In this document: one piece after another, positions 8,138 through 17,424 of the stretch
Numbering within the stretch: position 1 is the stretch's first letter
Layout: every line of letters starts with the position of its first letter
Assembly: GCA_965120415.1 (NCBI GenBank)
Contig: CBCPNA010000050.1
Span: forward strand, 1 to 38,517
Length of the DNA: 38,517 nt
Direction of reading: 5' to 3'
From: CBCPNA01 sp965120415
GTDB lineage: Bacteria > Bacillota > Clostridia > Lachnospirales > CAG-274
Position numbers and translations under genes: made by a program
Notes under the pieces: model-generated
What the model saw: the letters and a program-made list of their open reading frames with translations, nothing else
Database searches by the model: none
Told to the model about the DNA's origin: nothing

Positions 8138-8956
8138 ATGCTAGTCAGGATACTTTCAGCAGTTTTATTATTTCCTATATTATTTATATTAGTTGCATTA
8201 GGAGATATATATTTAAAACTAGGCACTATGTTTGTATCTTTAATAGGGCTTTATGAATTTTATAAAGCTACTCATAAAAAAATAAGAATTTTACATATTT
8301 TAGGCTTTTTGCTTACGATTATTTATTTAACAATATTAAAAACACCCCTTATAAAATATTTTGACATTACTATTATTATGTTTGTATTTATATTTTTATC
8401 TTTAACAGTTATACAAAATAAAAAAATTGATATATACGACATATCTTTAACCTTATTTGGCTTTTTTTATATAACATTTATGTTTTCTACAATATATCTA
8501 ATAAGAAGTTTTGAAAATGGTTTTATTATGGTATGGATACCTTTTATATGTGCATGGACTTGTGATACAGGAGCATACTTTATAGGCAAAGCTTTTGGCA
8601 AACATAAAATAAGTAGCTTAAGCCCAAAAAAAACTGTAGAAGGGGCAATAGGTGGTGTATTATTTTCTATGATATTTTGTGGATTGTATGGATACATTAT
8701 AGCTATAAGCAGTTTTAATATAAGAGCATTATTTATGGAAAAATGGACATATGTTTTATTATTTTCTTTTATAGGATTTGCTGGTTCTATATTAGCACAA
8801 TTAGGAGATTTAGCTGCATCTGCTATAAAAAGAAGATTTGATATAAAAGATTACGGCAAAATCATACCTGGGCATGGAGGTATTTTAGATCGTTTTGATA
8901 GTGTTATATTTACTGCCGGCGTAACTTACGTAATCATTAAACTTTTGGCGGCATAA
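8138..8956 (+). CDS. cdsA: phosphatidate cytidylyltransferase
   Basis: This integral membrane enzyme makes CDP-diacylglycerol from phosphatidic acid and CTP, the branch point for phospholipids. The 272-aa protein is mostly hydrophobic helices. It ends with the complete CdsA signature: SAIKRR, then KDYG, PGHGGILDRFD. A GAAGGAG site overlaps the end of uppS. Length and order (after uppS, before dxr) are standard for Clostridia. Confidence 0.96.
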   Translation: MLVRILSAVLLFPILFILVALGDIYLKLGTMFVSLIGLYEFYKATHKKIRILHILGFLLTIIYLTILKTPLIKYFDITIIMFVFIFLSLTVIQNKKIDIYDISLTLFGFFYITFMFSTIYLIRSFENGFIMVWIPFICAWTCDTGAYFIGKAFGKHKISSLSPKKTVEGAIGGVLFSMIFCGLYGYIIAISSFNIRALFMEKWTYVLLFSFIGFAGSILAQLGDLAASAIKRRFDIKDYGKIIPGHGGILDRFDSVIFTAGVTYVIIKLLAA

Positions 8957-8975
8957 TTATTTTAATGGAGGTAAA

Positions 8976-10118
8976 ATGAAAAATGTTATAATATTAGGGT
9001 CAACAGGCTCAATAGGTACTCAAGCTTTGGAAGTTATAAAAAATTTAAAAAATATTAAAATAATAGCTTTATCAGCAAATAAAAATATAGAGCTTTTAGA
9101 AAAACAGGTAAGAAGAGTAAAGCCTTTAATGGTTTGTGTTTTTGATAAAAAAAAGGCAATTGAGTTTAAAGAAATCATTAAAGATTTAAATATAAAAGTC
9201 TTATTTGGCCTTGAAGGACTTATAGAGCTTGCATGCTATAAAGATTATGATATTTTATTAAATTCTTTAGTTGGGAGTATTGGGCTTTTGCCAACTATAA
9301 AAGCTATAGAAAATAAAAAGGATATAGCGCTTGCTAATAAAGAAACTCTAGTTACTGCTGGAGAAATTGTTATGCAAAAAGCTAAAGAAAATAATATAAG
9401 CATATATCCTATAGACAGTGAACACTCTGCTATATTCCAATGTTTGCAAGGAGGAAATATAAAAGAGGTAAGCAAAATTATTTTAACTGCATCTGGAGGA
9501 GCTTTTAGAGATTATGAAAGCATAGAACAATTAAAAAATGTTACCATTTCGGACGCTTTAAAGCACCCTAACTGGAGCATGGGTAAAAAGATAACTATCG
9601 ACTGCGCAACCCTTATGAATAAAGGGCTAGAGGTAATAGAGGCAAAACATTTGTTTGATTTGCCTTTAGAAAAGATAGATGTTTTGATACATCCAGAAAG
9701 TATTATACATTCTATGATAGAATATGAAGATAGCGCTATAATAGCCCAGCTAGGTACCCCAGATATGAAAGTGCCTATACAATATGCTTTAACATATCCA
9801 AAAAGGATTAAAAATGATTTTGAAAAGCTAGATTTTTTTAAAATAAAAAGCTTAACATTTAAAGAGCCTAATTACAAATTATTTCCTTGTTTAAAGCTAG
9901 CTTTTGATGCTATAAAAATAGGTAAAACTATGCCAGCTGTATTAAACGCTAGTAATGAAATTGCGGTTTTAAAATTTCTAAAAGGCGAAATAAGCTTTAA
10001 TGATATACCTATTTTAATAAAAAAGGCTATGATGCAACATATACCAAAAGAAAAATATAAACTAGAAGATATTATAGCAGCAGATGAGTGGGCAAGGGGC
10101 TATACATTAAATTTATAA
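8976..10118 (+). CDS. dxr: 1-deoxy-D-xylulose 5-phosphate reductoisomerase
   Basis: The enzyme converts DXP to 2-C-methyl-D-erythritol 4-phosphate with NADPH, the first committed step of the MEP isoprenoid pathway. The NADPH-binding loop GSTGSIGTQAL starts at residue 8. The substrate and metal motifs are ANKETLVTAG, PIDSEHSAIFQCL, TASGGAFRD, HPNWSMGKKITID and NKGLEVIEA. At 380 aa it is a normal length. TGGAGGT precedes the ATG. ispG, a later step in the same pathway, lies two genes downstream, and UppS uses the final product. Confidence 0.97.
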   Translation: MKNVIILGSTGSIGTQALEVIKNLKNIKIIALSANKNIELLEKQVRRVKPLMVCVFDKKKAIEFKEIIKDLNIKVLFGLEGLIELACYKDYDILLNSLVGSIGLLPTIKAIENKKDIALANKETLVTAGEIVMQKAKENNISIYPIDSEHSAIFQCLQGGNIKEVSKIILTASGGAFRDYESIEQLKNVTISDALKHPNWSMGKKITIDCATLMNKGLEVIEAKHLFDLPLEKIDVLIHPESIIHSMIEYEDSAIIAQLGTPDMKVPIQYALTYPKRIKNDFEKLDFFKIKSLTFKEPNYKLFPCLKLAFDAIKIGKTMPAVLNASNEIAVLKFLKGEISFNDIPILIKKAMMQHIPKEKYKLEDIIAADEWARGYTLNL

Positions 10119-10134
10119 ACAAAGAGGTGGTAAA

Positions 10135-11190
10135 ATGGTTATAATTATTTTTATATTAATATTTGGTATTATTATAGCAGTGCATGAGCTAGGTCATTTT
10201 ATTGCGGCTAAAAGCTGTGGCGTATTTGTAGAAGAATTTGCTATAGGTATGGGGTATTCTATTTTTTCTTTAAAAAAGAAAGACACTTTATATTCTATTC
10301 GTATTTTGCCTTTTGGGGGCTATTGCAAAATGAAAAATGAAGATGAAAAAAGCGATGATGAAGATAGCTTTTCAAATGCTACAAAATTAAAAAAATTCAT
10401 TATTTTGTTTGCAGGAGCATTTATGAATTTTTTGCTTGCTGTATTTATATTTTTTATAATTTCTCTTTTTTCTTATATATCTACAACAAATATAGAATCA
10501 GTTGCAGAAAATTCTCCAGCTTATGAAGCTGGCTTACAAGCAGGCGATAAAATTTATAAAATAAATGATAAACGTGTCAGAATTTTTGAAGATATATCTT
10601 ATTTAATACAGCTAGAAGGCGATAGCACAATAAAAATGACTGTTGAAAGAGATAATGAATTGTTAGATTTTTATGTAACACCTAGCTTGCAAGACGGAAG
10701 TTACATAATAGGTATTTATTCAAATGCGAAAGCGCCTTTTATATCAAAAGGCTATGAAGGGTTAGAAAAGAGTACCTTTTTTGAGGCGATATATAATGGC
10801 TATTGGAAAACAGTGTTTACAGTTAAATCTATATTTGAAGGGCTTATAGATTTAGTATCATTTAATGTAGAGCTGAAAGATATAACAGGGCCTATAGGAC
10901 TTGCCCCAATAATAGGAGAAACATATGCAGAGGCAATAACCTATGGTATAAAATCAGTAATTTTAACAATGCTTAACTTAACAGCTATTTTAAGCTTTAA
11001 CATAGGTATTATAAATTTGCTCCCTATACCAGCTTTAGATGGAGGGCGTATTTTATTTTTGTTTATAGAATTAATAAGAAGAAAGCCTATACCACCAGAA
11101 AAAGAAGGAGTTATACATTTTGTAAGCTTTGTTATATTAATAGCTTTTGGTATTCTTATAGCATTTAAAGATTTATTTGCTATTTTTTAA
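10135..11190 (+). CDS. rseP: site-2 protease RseP family (membrane zinc metalloprotease)
   Basis: This intramembrane protease cuts anti-sigma factors and remnant signal peptides within the membrane. The 351-aa protein shows the zinc site H17-E-L-G-H21 in the first membrane segment. A PDZ domain lies at about residues 115-190 (SPAYEAGLQAGDKIYKINDK). The second zinc motif, NLLPIPALDGGRI, lies near the C-terminus and supplies the third metal ligand. Four membrane segments are visible. AGAGGTGG lies before the ATG. The place between dxr and ispG is standard in Clostridia. Confidence 0.95.
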   Translation: MVIIIFILIFGIIIAVHELGHFIAAKSCGVFVEEFAIGMGYSIFSLKKKDTLYSIRILPFGGYCKMKNEDEKSDDEDSFSNATKLKKFIILFAGAFMNFLLAVFIFFIISLFSYISTTNIESVAENSPAYEAGLQAGDKIYKINDKRVRIFEDISYLIQLEGDSTIKMTVERDNELLDFYVTPSLQDGSYIIGIYSNAKAPFISKGYEGLEKSTFFEAIYNGYWKTVFTVKSIFEGLIDLVSFNVELKDITGPIGLAPIIGETYAEAITYGIKSVILTMLNLTAILSFNIGIINLLPIPALDGGRILFLFIELIRRKPIPPEKEGVIHFVSFVILIAFGILIAFKDLFAIF

Positions 11191-11208
11191 TTATAAAGAG
11201 AGGTTAAA

Positions 11209-12270
11209 ATGGATAATTATATAAAAAGAAAAAATACAAAAGAAGTTTTGATAGGTGATGTTAAAATAGGTGGTAATAATAAAATAGCGATTCAGTCTAT
11301 GTGCAATACAAATACAGAAAATGTAAAGCAAACTGTTGCTCAAATAAACGCACTTGAAAAAGAAGGATGTGAAATAGTAAGAGTAGCTATTTTAGATGAA
11401 GATGCTGCTTTAGCTTTACAAGAAATAAAAAAAGATATAAACATACCTTTGGTTGCTGACATACATTTTGATTACAAATTAGCTATAAAAGCTATAGAAA
11501 ATGGGGCAGATAAAATAAGGATAAACCCGGGTAATATAGGGGCAGAAGATAGGGTAAAAGCTGTTATAAAAAAAGCAAAAGAAAAGGATATACCTATAAG
11601 GATAGGGGTTAATTCTGGTTCATTAGAAAAAGAAATTTTTCGAAAATATGGTAAAATAACTCCAGATGCACTTGTAGAAAGTGCTTTAAAAAATATAGAT
11701 ATTTTAAAAAAATATGATTATGAAAATATAGTTGTTTCTATAAAATCTTCTAATGTAAGTTTTTGTATAAAAGCATATTCTATATTATCAGAAGAAATAG
11801 ATTATCCACTTCATGTTGGTATTACAGAGGCTGGTACTATATATAGTGGTATAATAAAATCTTCTGTTGGGCTTGGCGCTATTTTGGCAAAAGGTATAGG
11901 CGATACTATTAGAGTATCTTTAACAGGTGACCCATTAGAAGAAATAAAAGCAGCAAAGCAAATTTTGAAAGCTTTAAATATAAGGCAATTTGGCGTAGAT
12001 TTTGTATCTTGCCCAACATGTGGGCGTACAGAAATTGACCTTATAAAAATAGCAAATGAAATTTATAGCTATTGTGAAAAAATAGATAAAAACATAAAAG
12101 TAGCTGTTATGGGCTGTGCTGTTAATGGGCCTGGAGAGGCTAAAGACGCTGATATAGGTATAGCTTGTGGCAAGGGTTATGGACTTATTTTTAAAAAGGG
12201 CAAAATTTTCAAAAAATTACCTAAAGATTTAATTGTACAAGAGTTTTTAAAACTAATAGAAGAAATATAA
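11209..12270 (+). CDS. ispG: 4-hydroxy-3-methylbut-2-enyl diphosphate synthase
   Basis: This [4Fe-4S] enzyme turns methylerythritol cyclodiphosphate into HMBPP, the next-to-last MEP step. The 353-aa protein has a TIM-barrel N-terminal part (QSMCNTNT, VADIHFDYKLA, KIRINPGN). The cluster ligands are Cys268 and Cys271 (SCPTCGRTEID) and Cys303 (MGCAVNGPGEA). AGAGAGG lies in front. Its stop codon lies within a 14-bp tandem repeat (12261-12288) that has no evident role. Confidence 0.97.
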   Translation: MDNYIKRKNTKEVLIGDVKIGGNNKIAIQSMCNTNTENVKQTVAQINALEKEGCEIVRVAILDEDAALALQEIKKDINIPLVADIHFDYKLAIKAIENGADKIRINPGNIGAEDRVKAVIKKAKEKDIPIRIGVNSGSLEKEIFRKYGKITPDALVESALKNIDILKKYDYENIVVSIKSSNVSFCIKAYSILSEEIDYPLHVGITEAGTIYSGIIKSSVGLGAILAKGIGDTIRVSLTGDPLEEIKAAKQILKALNIRQFGVDFVSCPTCGRTEIDLIKIANEIYSYCEKIDKNIKVAVMGCAVNGPGEAKDADIGIACGKGYGLIFKKGKIFKKLPKDLIVQEFLKLIEEI

Positions 12271-12311
12271 TATAAGAAATATAATTAAAATTTTGAAAGA
12301 AGTGTTTTTTT

Positions 12312-15300
12312 TTGGAACAAAAATTATTTTCTGTTGTTTTTGAAAAATTAAATCTTTCTGCTAATGTTAAAGCTGTTTTAAAAGAATGTTATGTAGATTC
12401 AATAAATTTGTTTACAAAAGATAAAACATTAACTATTTTATTAAGCTCCCCAAAAGTTTTGAACGAAGAGTGCCTTAAAGATTTTAAAGAAGACTTGCAA
12501 GAAAACTTTTTTGGGCTAGAAGATATAAAAATATCTTTAAAATACAATTTAAACAATACATGTAATTTTGAAAAAATAAAAAGTATATGGCAAAATATAT
12601 TAAATTTTGTTAAAGAAAGTAGCATTATTTGTTTTAATATTTTAAATAATTCTACATTTGAGGTAGAAGATGAAATAATAAATATAAATTTAGCAGCATT
12701 TTCTAAATTTGTGTTTAAAGCTAAAAAAATAGATAGCTTAATATCACAAATTTTAAAAGAAAGATTTGATATAAATTTTAAAATTAATTTTAATGACCCA
12801 GCTAAGCCATCATTTATTATATCTAATAAGAGAGAAATACCAAGAAGAATTGAAAATAATCAATACAATAATCAAAATAGCAATCAAAATAATAATGCAA
12901 AAATAGATATACAAAATACAAATTATAAAGCTAAAAAAACCAAAAGAAGTAAAGGATTTAAGCTAAATATCAAAGAAGAAATTTTGGAAGAGGCTGTTTG
13001 TATTAAAAACAATATTTTAGAAGGAGAAACAATAGTTATAAAAGGGGTTATATTTAATCATACTATTATAGAAACAAAAGACGGTAAGCTTATTATGAAA
13101 GCAGATATTACAGATAATACATATGCTTTAAGTTTTAAATTTTTTATAGGAAAAGAAGAATTAGAAAAATACAAAAGCACAATGAAAGATGGCAATTATG
13201 TTAAGCTTAAAGGGATTATACAATATGACGATTATACAAAAGAGCTTATATTAATACCTAAAGAAATAGCAAATGAAGAGCCACCAGAAATAAGGCAAGA
13301 TTTAGCTAAAGAAAAAAGGGTTGAGCTACATTTGCATACACAAATGAGCAAAATGGACGCTGTATCTTCTGTTAAATCGCTTTTGGAAAGGGCTGCAAAA
13401 TGGGGGCATAAAGCTATAGCTATAACAGACCATGCTGGTCTTCAGGCATATCCGGATGCTATGGATGTATCTAAAAAGCTTGGTATAAAGGTTATATACG
13501 GACTAGAAGCATATTTAGTCGATGATTTAAACGATATAGCGCAAAATGTTAAAGGGCAAAATATTCTTGATGAATATGTTGTTTTTGATATTGAAACAAC
13601 AGGCTTAAATAGAGAAATTAATAAAATTATAGAAATAGGGGCTGTAAAAATAAAGGATGGTAAAATTATAGACAAATTTTCATCTTTTGTGAACCCTAAT
13701 GAAAAGCTTTCAGATGAAATAATAAATTTAACTAAAATAACAGATGACATGCTTTTAGGCGCTGAAGAAGAAAATACTGTTTTGCCAAAATTTTTTGAAT
13801 TTTTTAAAGATAGTGTTTTAGTTGCGCACAACGCCGAATTTGATATAGGCTTTATAAAAAAATGGGCAGAAAGGAATAATAAAACGCTAGAAAATACCGT
13901 TTTGGATACATTAGGGCTTTCTAGAGCTATCTTTCCAGAAATGACAAAACATACATTAAATGTAATAGCAAAAAAACTAAATATTTCTTTAGAAAATCAT
14001 CATAGAGCAGTAGACGACGCAAATGCGACGGCAGAAATATTTATAAAATTTATAAATATACTTAAAGATGAGTATAATATAAATAATTTAGAACAAATCA
14101 ATAAGCTAGCAAGAACAAATATAGATGTTAAAAAATTAAGACCACACCACGCTGTTATTTTGGTTAAAAATCAAGTAGGGCTAAAAAATTTATACAAGCT
14201 TGTTTCAAAATCAAATTTAGAATATTTTTTTAGAGATCCACGTATACCAAAAAGTGAATTTTTGCAACATAGAGAAGGACTTTTAATAGGCACTGCTTGC
14301 TCCAGCGGAGAATTTTATGACGCTGTTTTAAACAATGCTTCAAAAGAAAAAATAGAAAAGCTTGCAAATTTTTATGACTATTTTGAAATACAGCCAGTAT
14401 TAAATAATGAATTTTTAATAAAAAATGAAAAAGTTTCTAATGTAAATAGTATAGAAGATTTGCAAAATATAAATAAGCAAATTTTGGAATATGGTAAACA
14501 ATACAACAAGCTTGTTGTTGCGACAGGCGATGTTCATTTTTTAGACGAAGAAGATAGCTATTTTAGAAAAATTATACTCCATTCTAAAGGCTACAAAGAT
14601 TATGAAAGCCAGCCACCTTTATATTTTAAAACAACAGATGAAATGCTTAAAGAATTTGAATATTTAGGTAAAGAAGATGCTTATGACGTTGTTATTAAAA
14701 ATACTAATTTAATACTTGATATGATAGGAGATGTTTTGCCTATTCCAGAAGGCACTTATCCTCCTGTTATAGAAGGTGCCGATGAAGAATTAAAAAATAT
14801 TACGATAAGCAGAGCAAAGCAAATTTATGGCGAAGATTTGCCAAGAATAGTTAAAACAAGGCTAGAAAGAGAGCTAGATTCTATCATAAAAAATGGATTT
14901 GCTGTTTTATACATTATAGCACAAAAAGTAGTATGGTTTTCTAACCAAAACGGCTATATAGTTGGCTCTAGGGGGTCTGTTGGTTCATCTTTTGTAGCAA
15001 CAATGGCTGGTATAACAGAAGTTAACCCTTTGTCACCACACTATATTTGTAAAAATTGTAAATATTCAGATTTTGAATCTGAAATTGTATTAAAATGTGC
15101 TGGTAATTCGGGTTGGGATTTGCCAGATATGGATTGCCCAAAATGTGGATGCAGATTATATAAAGATGGACACGATATACCTTTTGAAACATTTTTAGGC
15201 TTTGAAGGGGATAAAGAGCCAGATATAGATTTAAACTTTTCAGGCGAATTTCAGGCAAAGGCACATCAGTATACAGAAGAATTATTTGGTAAAGATAATG

Positions 15301-16640
15301 TTTTTAAAGCTGGTACAATAGGTACACTTGCGGATAAAACAGCGTATATATTTGCTAAAAAATATGCAGAAGAAAATAATATAAAAATGAACAATGCAGA
15401 GCTTTCTAGGCTTGCTTTAGGTTGTGTTGGTATAAAAAGGACAACAGGGCAACACCCAGGAGGGCTTATGGTTGTACCTAAATATAAAGAAATATACGAT
15501 TTTTGTCCTATTCAGCGCCCAGCAGATGATCCAAAATCAGATATTATAACAACACATTTTGATTATCATTCTATCAGTGGGCGTATATTAAAGCTAGATT
15601 TATTAGGGCATGATGTACCAACAATTTTAAAAATGCTTAAAGATTTTACCAATTTTGATCCTTTAGATGCTCCAATGGACGATAAAGAAACAATGTCTTT
15701 ATTTGTTTCTCCTAAAGCTTTAAACCTTACAGAAGAAGATATAGAGTGCAAGACAGGTACATTAGGTTTACCTGAATTTGGTACACCTTTTGTAATACAA
15801 ATGCTTATAGATACAAAACCTAATAGCTTTTCTGATTTAATAAAGATATCAGGACTTTCTCATGGTACAGACGTATGGTTTAACAACGCTCAAGATTTAA
15901 TAAAAAATAATATAGCAACATTAAAAGAAGTTATACCAACAAGGGACGATATAATGGTATATTTAATATTAAAAGGGCTAGAAAATAAGCTAGCTTTTAC
16001 CATTATGGAATCTGTAAGAAAGGGTAAAGGTTTAACAAAAGAGTTTGAAGAAATAATGCTTTCTAAAAATGTACCTATATGGTATATAGAATCTTGCAAA
16101 AAGATAAAATACATGTTTCCTAAAGGGCATGCGGTTGCTTATGTTACAAATGCTTTTAGGATGGGCTATTTTAAAATAAATTATCCTTATGCTTTTTATG
16201 CAGCTATATTAAGCGTTAAAATAGAAGAATTTGACTATGACAAAATGTGTTTTGGACTTGCTCCAGTAGAGGAAGAAATTAAAGAAATACAAAAAATAGG
16301 TAAAAAAGCAACTACAAAAGAAAAAAATAAGCTTGTTATTTTAGAAATTGTTAGAGAATTTTATAAAAGAGGGTTAAAATTTGTAGAAATGGATTTATAC
16401 AAAGCGAAAGGCTTTAAATTTACCCTTTTAGAAGATGGCTTAATGCCCCCTTTATGCACTGTGCAAGGGCTAGGAGAAAACGCAACAAAAAGTATAGTAG
16501 AAGCAAGAAAAGATGGAGCATTTGATACAATAGAAGTTTTGATAGAAAGGACTAAAATAACAAAAACTGTTGTAGAGCTTTTAAAGAAAAACGGAGTTTT
16601 AAAAGGTATACCAGATACAAACCAATTAACTTTATTTTAA
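12312..16640 (+). CDS. polC: DNA polymerase III PolC
   Basis: This is the main replicative polymerase of low-G+C Gram-positives, with built-in proofreading. The 1442-aa protein has an N-terminal domain, an Asn-rich linker (about 183-196) and an OB-fold (about 235-320). A PHP domain starts near 336 (RVELHLHTQMSKMDA) and is split by the DEDD exonuclease (VVFDIETTGLN, D426/E428). The palm follows, with SRGSVGSSFVATMAG, a four-Cys zinc site (CKNC ... CPKCGC) and the catalytic EPDIDLNFS. The TTG start gives the usual family length. Its ribosome site (GAAAGAAG, 12295-12302) is weaker than its neighbours', and nine T lie just before the final G of the start codon. It closes the uppS block and ends in a hairpin. 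Confidence 0.97.
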   Translation: MEQKLFSVVFEKLNLSANVKAVLKECYVDSINLFTKDKTLTILLSSPKVLNEECLKDFKEDLQENFFGLEDIKISLKYNLNNTCNFEKIKSIWQNILNFVKESSIICFNILNNSTFEVEDEIININLAAFSKFVFKAKKIDSLISQILKERFDINFKINFNDPAKPSFIISNKREIPRRIENNQYNNQNSNQNNNAKIDIQNTNYKAKKTKRSKGFKLNIKEEILEEAVCIKNNILEGETIVIKGVIFNHTIIETKDGKLIMKADITDNTYALSFKFFIGKEELEKYKSTMKDGNYVKLKGIIQYDDYTKELILIPKEIANEEPPEIRQDLAKEKRVELHLHTQMSKMDAVSSVKSLLERAAKWGHKAIAITDHAGLQAYPDAMDVSKKLGIKVIYGLEAYLVDDLNDIAQNVKGQNILDEYVVFDIETTGLNREINKIIEIGAVKIKDGKIIDKFSSFVNPNEKLSDEIINLTKITDDMLLGAEEENTVLPKFFEFFKDSVLVAHNAEFDIGFIKKWAERNNKTLENTVLDTLGLSRAIFPEMTKHTLNVIAKKLNISLENHHRAVDDANATAEIFIKFINILKDEYNINNLEQINKLARTNIDVKKLRPHHAVILVKNQVGLKNLYKLVSKSNLEYFFRDPRIPKSEFLQHREGLLIGTACSSGEFYDAVLNNASKEKIEKLANFYDYFEIQPVLNNEFLIKNEKVSNVNSIEDLQNINKQILEYGKQYNKLVVATGDVHFLDEEDSYFRKIILHSKGYKDYESQPPLYFKTTDEMLKEFEYLGKEDAYDVVIKNTNLILDMIGDVLPIPEGTYPPVIEGADEELKNITISRAKQIYGEDLPRIVKTRLERELDSIIKNGFAVLYIIAQKVVWFSNQNGYIVGSRGSVGSSFVATMAGITEVNPLSPHYICKNCKYSDFESEIVLKCAGNSGWDLPDMDCPKCGCRLYKDGHDIPFETFLGFEGDKEPDIDLNFSGEFQAKAHQYTEELFGKDNVFKAGTIGTLADKTAYIFAKKYAEENNIKMNNAELSRLALGCVGIKRTTGQHPGGLMVVPKYKEIYDFCPIQRPADDPKSDIITTHFDYHSISGRILKLDLLGHDVPTILKMLKDFTNFDPLDAPMDDKETMSLFVSPKALNLTEEDIECKTGTLGLPEFGTPFVIQMLIDTKPNSFSDLIKISGLSHGTDVWFNNAQDLIKNNIATLKEVIPTRDDIMVYLILKGLENKLAFTIMESVRKGKGLTKEFEEIMLSKNVPIWYIESCKKIKYMFPKGHAVAYVTNAFRMGYFKINYPYAFYAAILSVKIEEFDYDKMCFGLAPVEEEIKEIQKIGKKATTKEKNKLVILEIVREFYKRGLKFVEMDLYKAKGFKFTLLEDGLMPPLCTVQGLGENATKSIVEARKDGAFDTIEVLIERTKITKTVVELLKKNGVLKGIPDTNQLTLF

Positions 16641-16658
16641 GGGTGATAACACCCTTAA
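16637..16658. terminator. hairpin between polC and a small minus-strand gene
   Basis: TTAAGGGTG and CACCCTTAA form a 9-bp stem around ATAA. It overlaps the polC stop codon and ends directly at the stop of the small convergent gene, so it can serve both. The T-run is weak. Confidence 0.6.
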
Positions 16659-16823
16659 TTACATATCCATAAGTATTAAAAACGATAATAATAGCCAGAT
16701 AGTATCATTTTTTTTATTTTCTTTAGTTAAAGCAGTGGATGCTATGTAAAAATCATTTTCTGTATATTTTTTTGGCAAACTTTTAGCAAAATGTTTTGAA
16801 ATATTTTTAGAATTTTTATTCAT
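16659..16823 (-). CDS. small unknown protein, 54 aa, possible C-terminal membrane segment
   Basis: I do not recognise this gene. It runs from ATG at 16823 to TAA at 16659 on the minus strand. A good AAGGAGTT ribosome site lies about 7 bp in front. The first 40 residues are polar and basic (MNKNSKNISKHFAKSLPKKY, then many Lys, Asn and Thr). The last 14 are hydrophobic (TIWLLLSFLILMDM) and could anchor a membrane. It lies convergent to polC and divergent from iscR, and shares the polC hairpin as terminator. The ribosome site and the coding-like composition are the main support. There is no homology evidence. Confidence 0.55.
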   Translation of the reverse strand: MNKNSKNISKHFAKSLPKKYTENDFYIASTALTKENKKNDTIWLLLSFLILMDM

Positions 16824-16914
16824 TTAATATAACTCCTTTTCTTTTTTAATATTAATATGCAAAAATATATTTTTTAGAAGAATATTTAGTAAATATAATA
16901 TCCTACTAAAAAAC

Positions 16915-16943
16915 TTGACATTTGAAAAATAAAGTGGTAATCT
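16915..16943 (+). promoter_or_regulatory. promoter of the iscR-iscS-iscU-mnmA operon
   Basis: TTGACA (16915-16920) and TAATCT (16938-16943) are 17 bp apart, with a TGG extension before the -10. They lie about 40 bp upstream of the iscR start. The regulator probably binds its own promoter, but no clear palindrome could be assigned. Confidence 0.7.
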
Positions 16944-16982
16944 TATACATATAGTTAAATATATCTTTTGGAGGGTTACTTT

Positions 16983-17405
16983 ATGAAAATTTCAACCCGT
17001 GTACGCTATGGAGTAAAGGCTATGATAGAGCTTGCAATAAATTTAGAGCAAGGTAGATGCATTTCTCTTAAAAATATAGCAACGAGGCAAGGTATACCAG
17101 AAAATTATTTAGAACAGCTCATGATTATTTTAAAAAAGGCAGATTTAGTAAAAAGCGTTAGAGGTGTTCAAGGGGGGTATATTTTAAATAAATTGCCACA
17201 AAATATAACTATAGGATATTTAATAAATGTTTTGGAAGGCAGTCTTTCTATTTCAGAATGTTTTGAAGATGAATCAAAAAAAACTTGTGCTTTAGCAAAA
17301 TGTTCAAAATGTGCCGCAAAAAAGGGCTGGCAAATACTAAATGATAAATTTGCCGAAACTGCAAATTCTATAACATTATATGATTTAATAGATTGTAATA
17401 ATTAA
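16983..17405 (+). CDS. iscR: Rrf2-family Fe-S regulator (IscR-like)
   Basis: This winged-helix regulator probably senses Fe-S cluster status and controls the cluster-building operon that follows. The 140-aa protein has the Rrf2 DNA-binding start (MKISTRVRYGVKAMIELA), then IPENYLEQLMIILKKADLV and RGVQGGY. Cysteines 93, 102, 107 and 110 (ECFEDESKKTCALAKCSKC) can hold a cluster. The CymR cysteine-metabolism branch lacks these, so I favour IscR. ATG 16983 is preferred over an in-frame ATG at 16968, because GGAGGG (16970-16975) lies 7 bp before it. Twenty bp separate it from iscS. Confidence 0.9.
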   Translation: MKISTRVRYGVKAMIELAINLEQGRCISLKNIATRQGIPENYLEQLMIILKKADLVKSVRGVQGGYILNKLPQNITIGYLINVLEGSLSISECFEDESKKTCALAKCSKCAAKKGWQILNDKFAETANSITLYDLIDCNN

Positions 17406-17424
17406 AAATTAAGGAGAGTTTTTA

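Noticed and set aside
12261..12288. AGAAATATAAT repeated in tandem around the ispG stop
   Set aside because: Short, A+T-only and without symmetry; likely chance duplication with no visible role.
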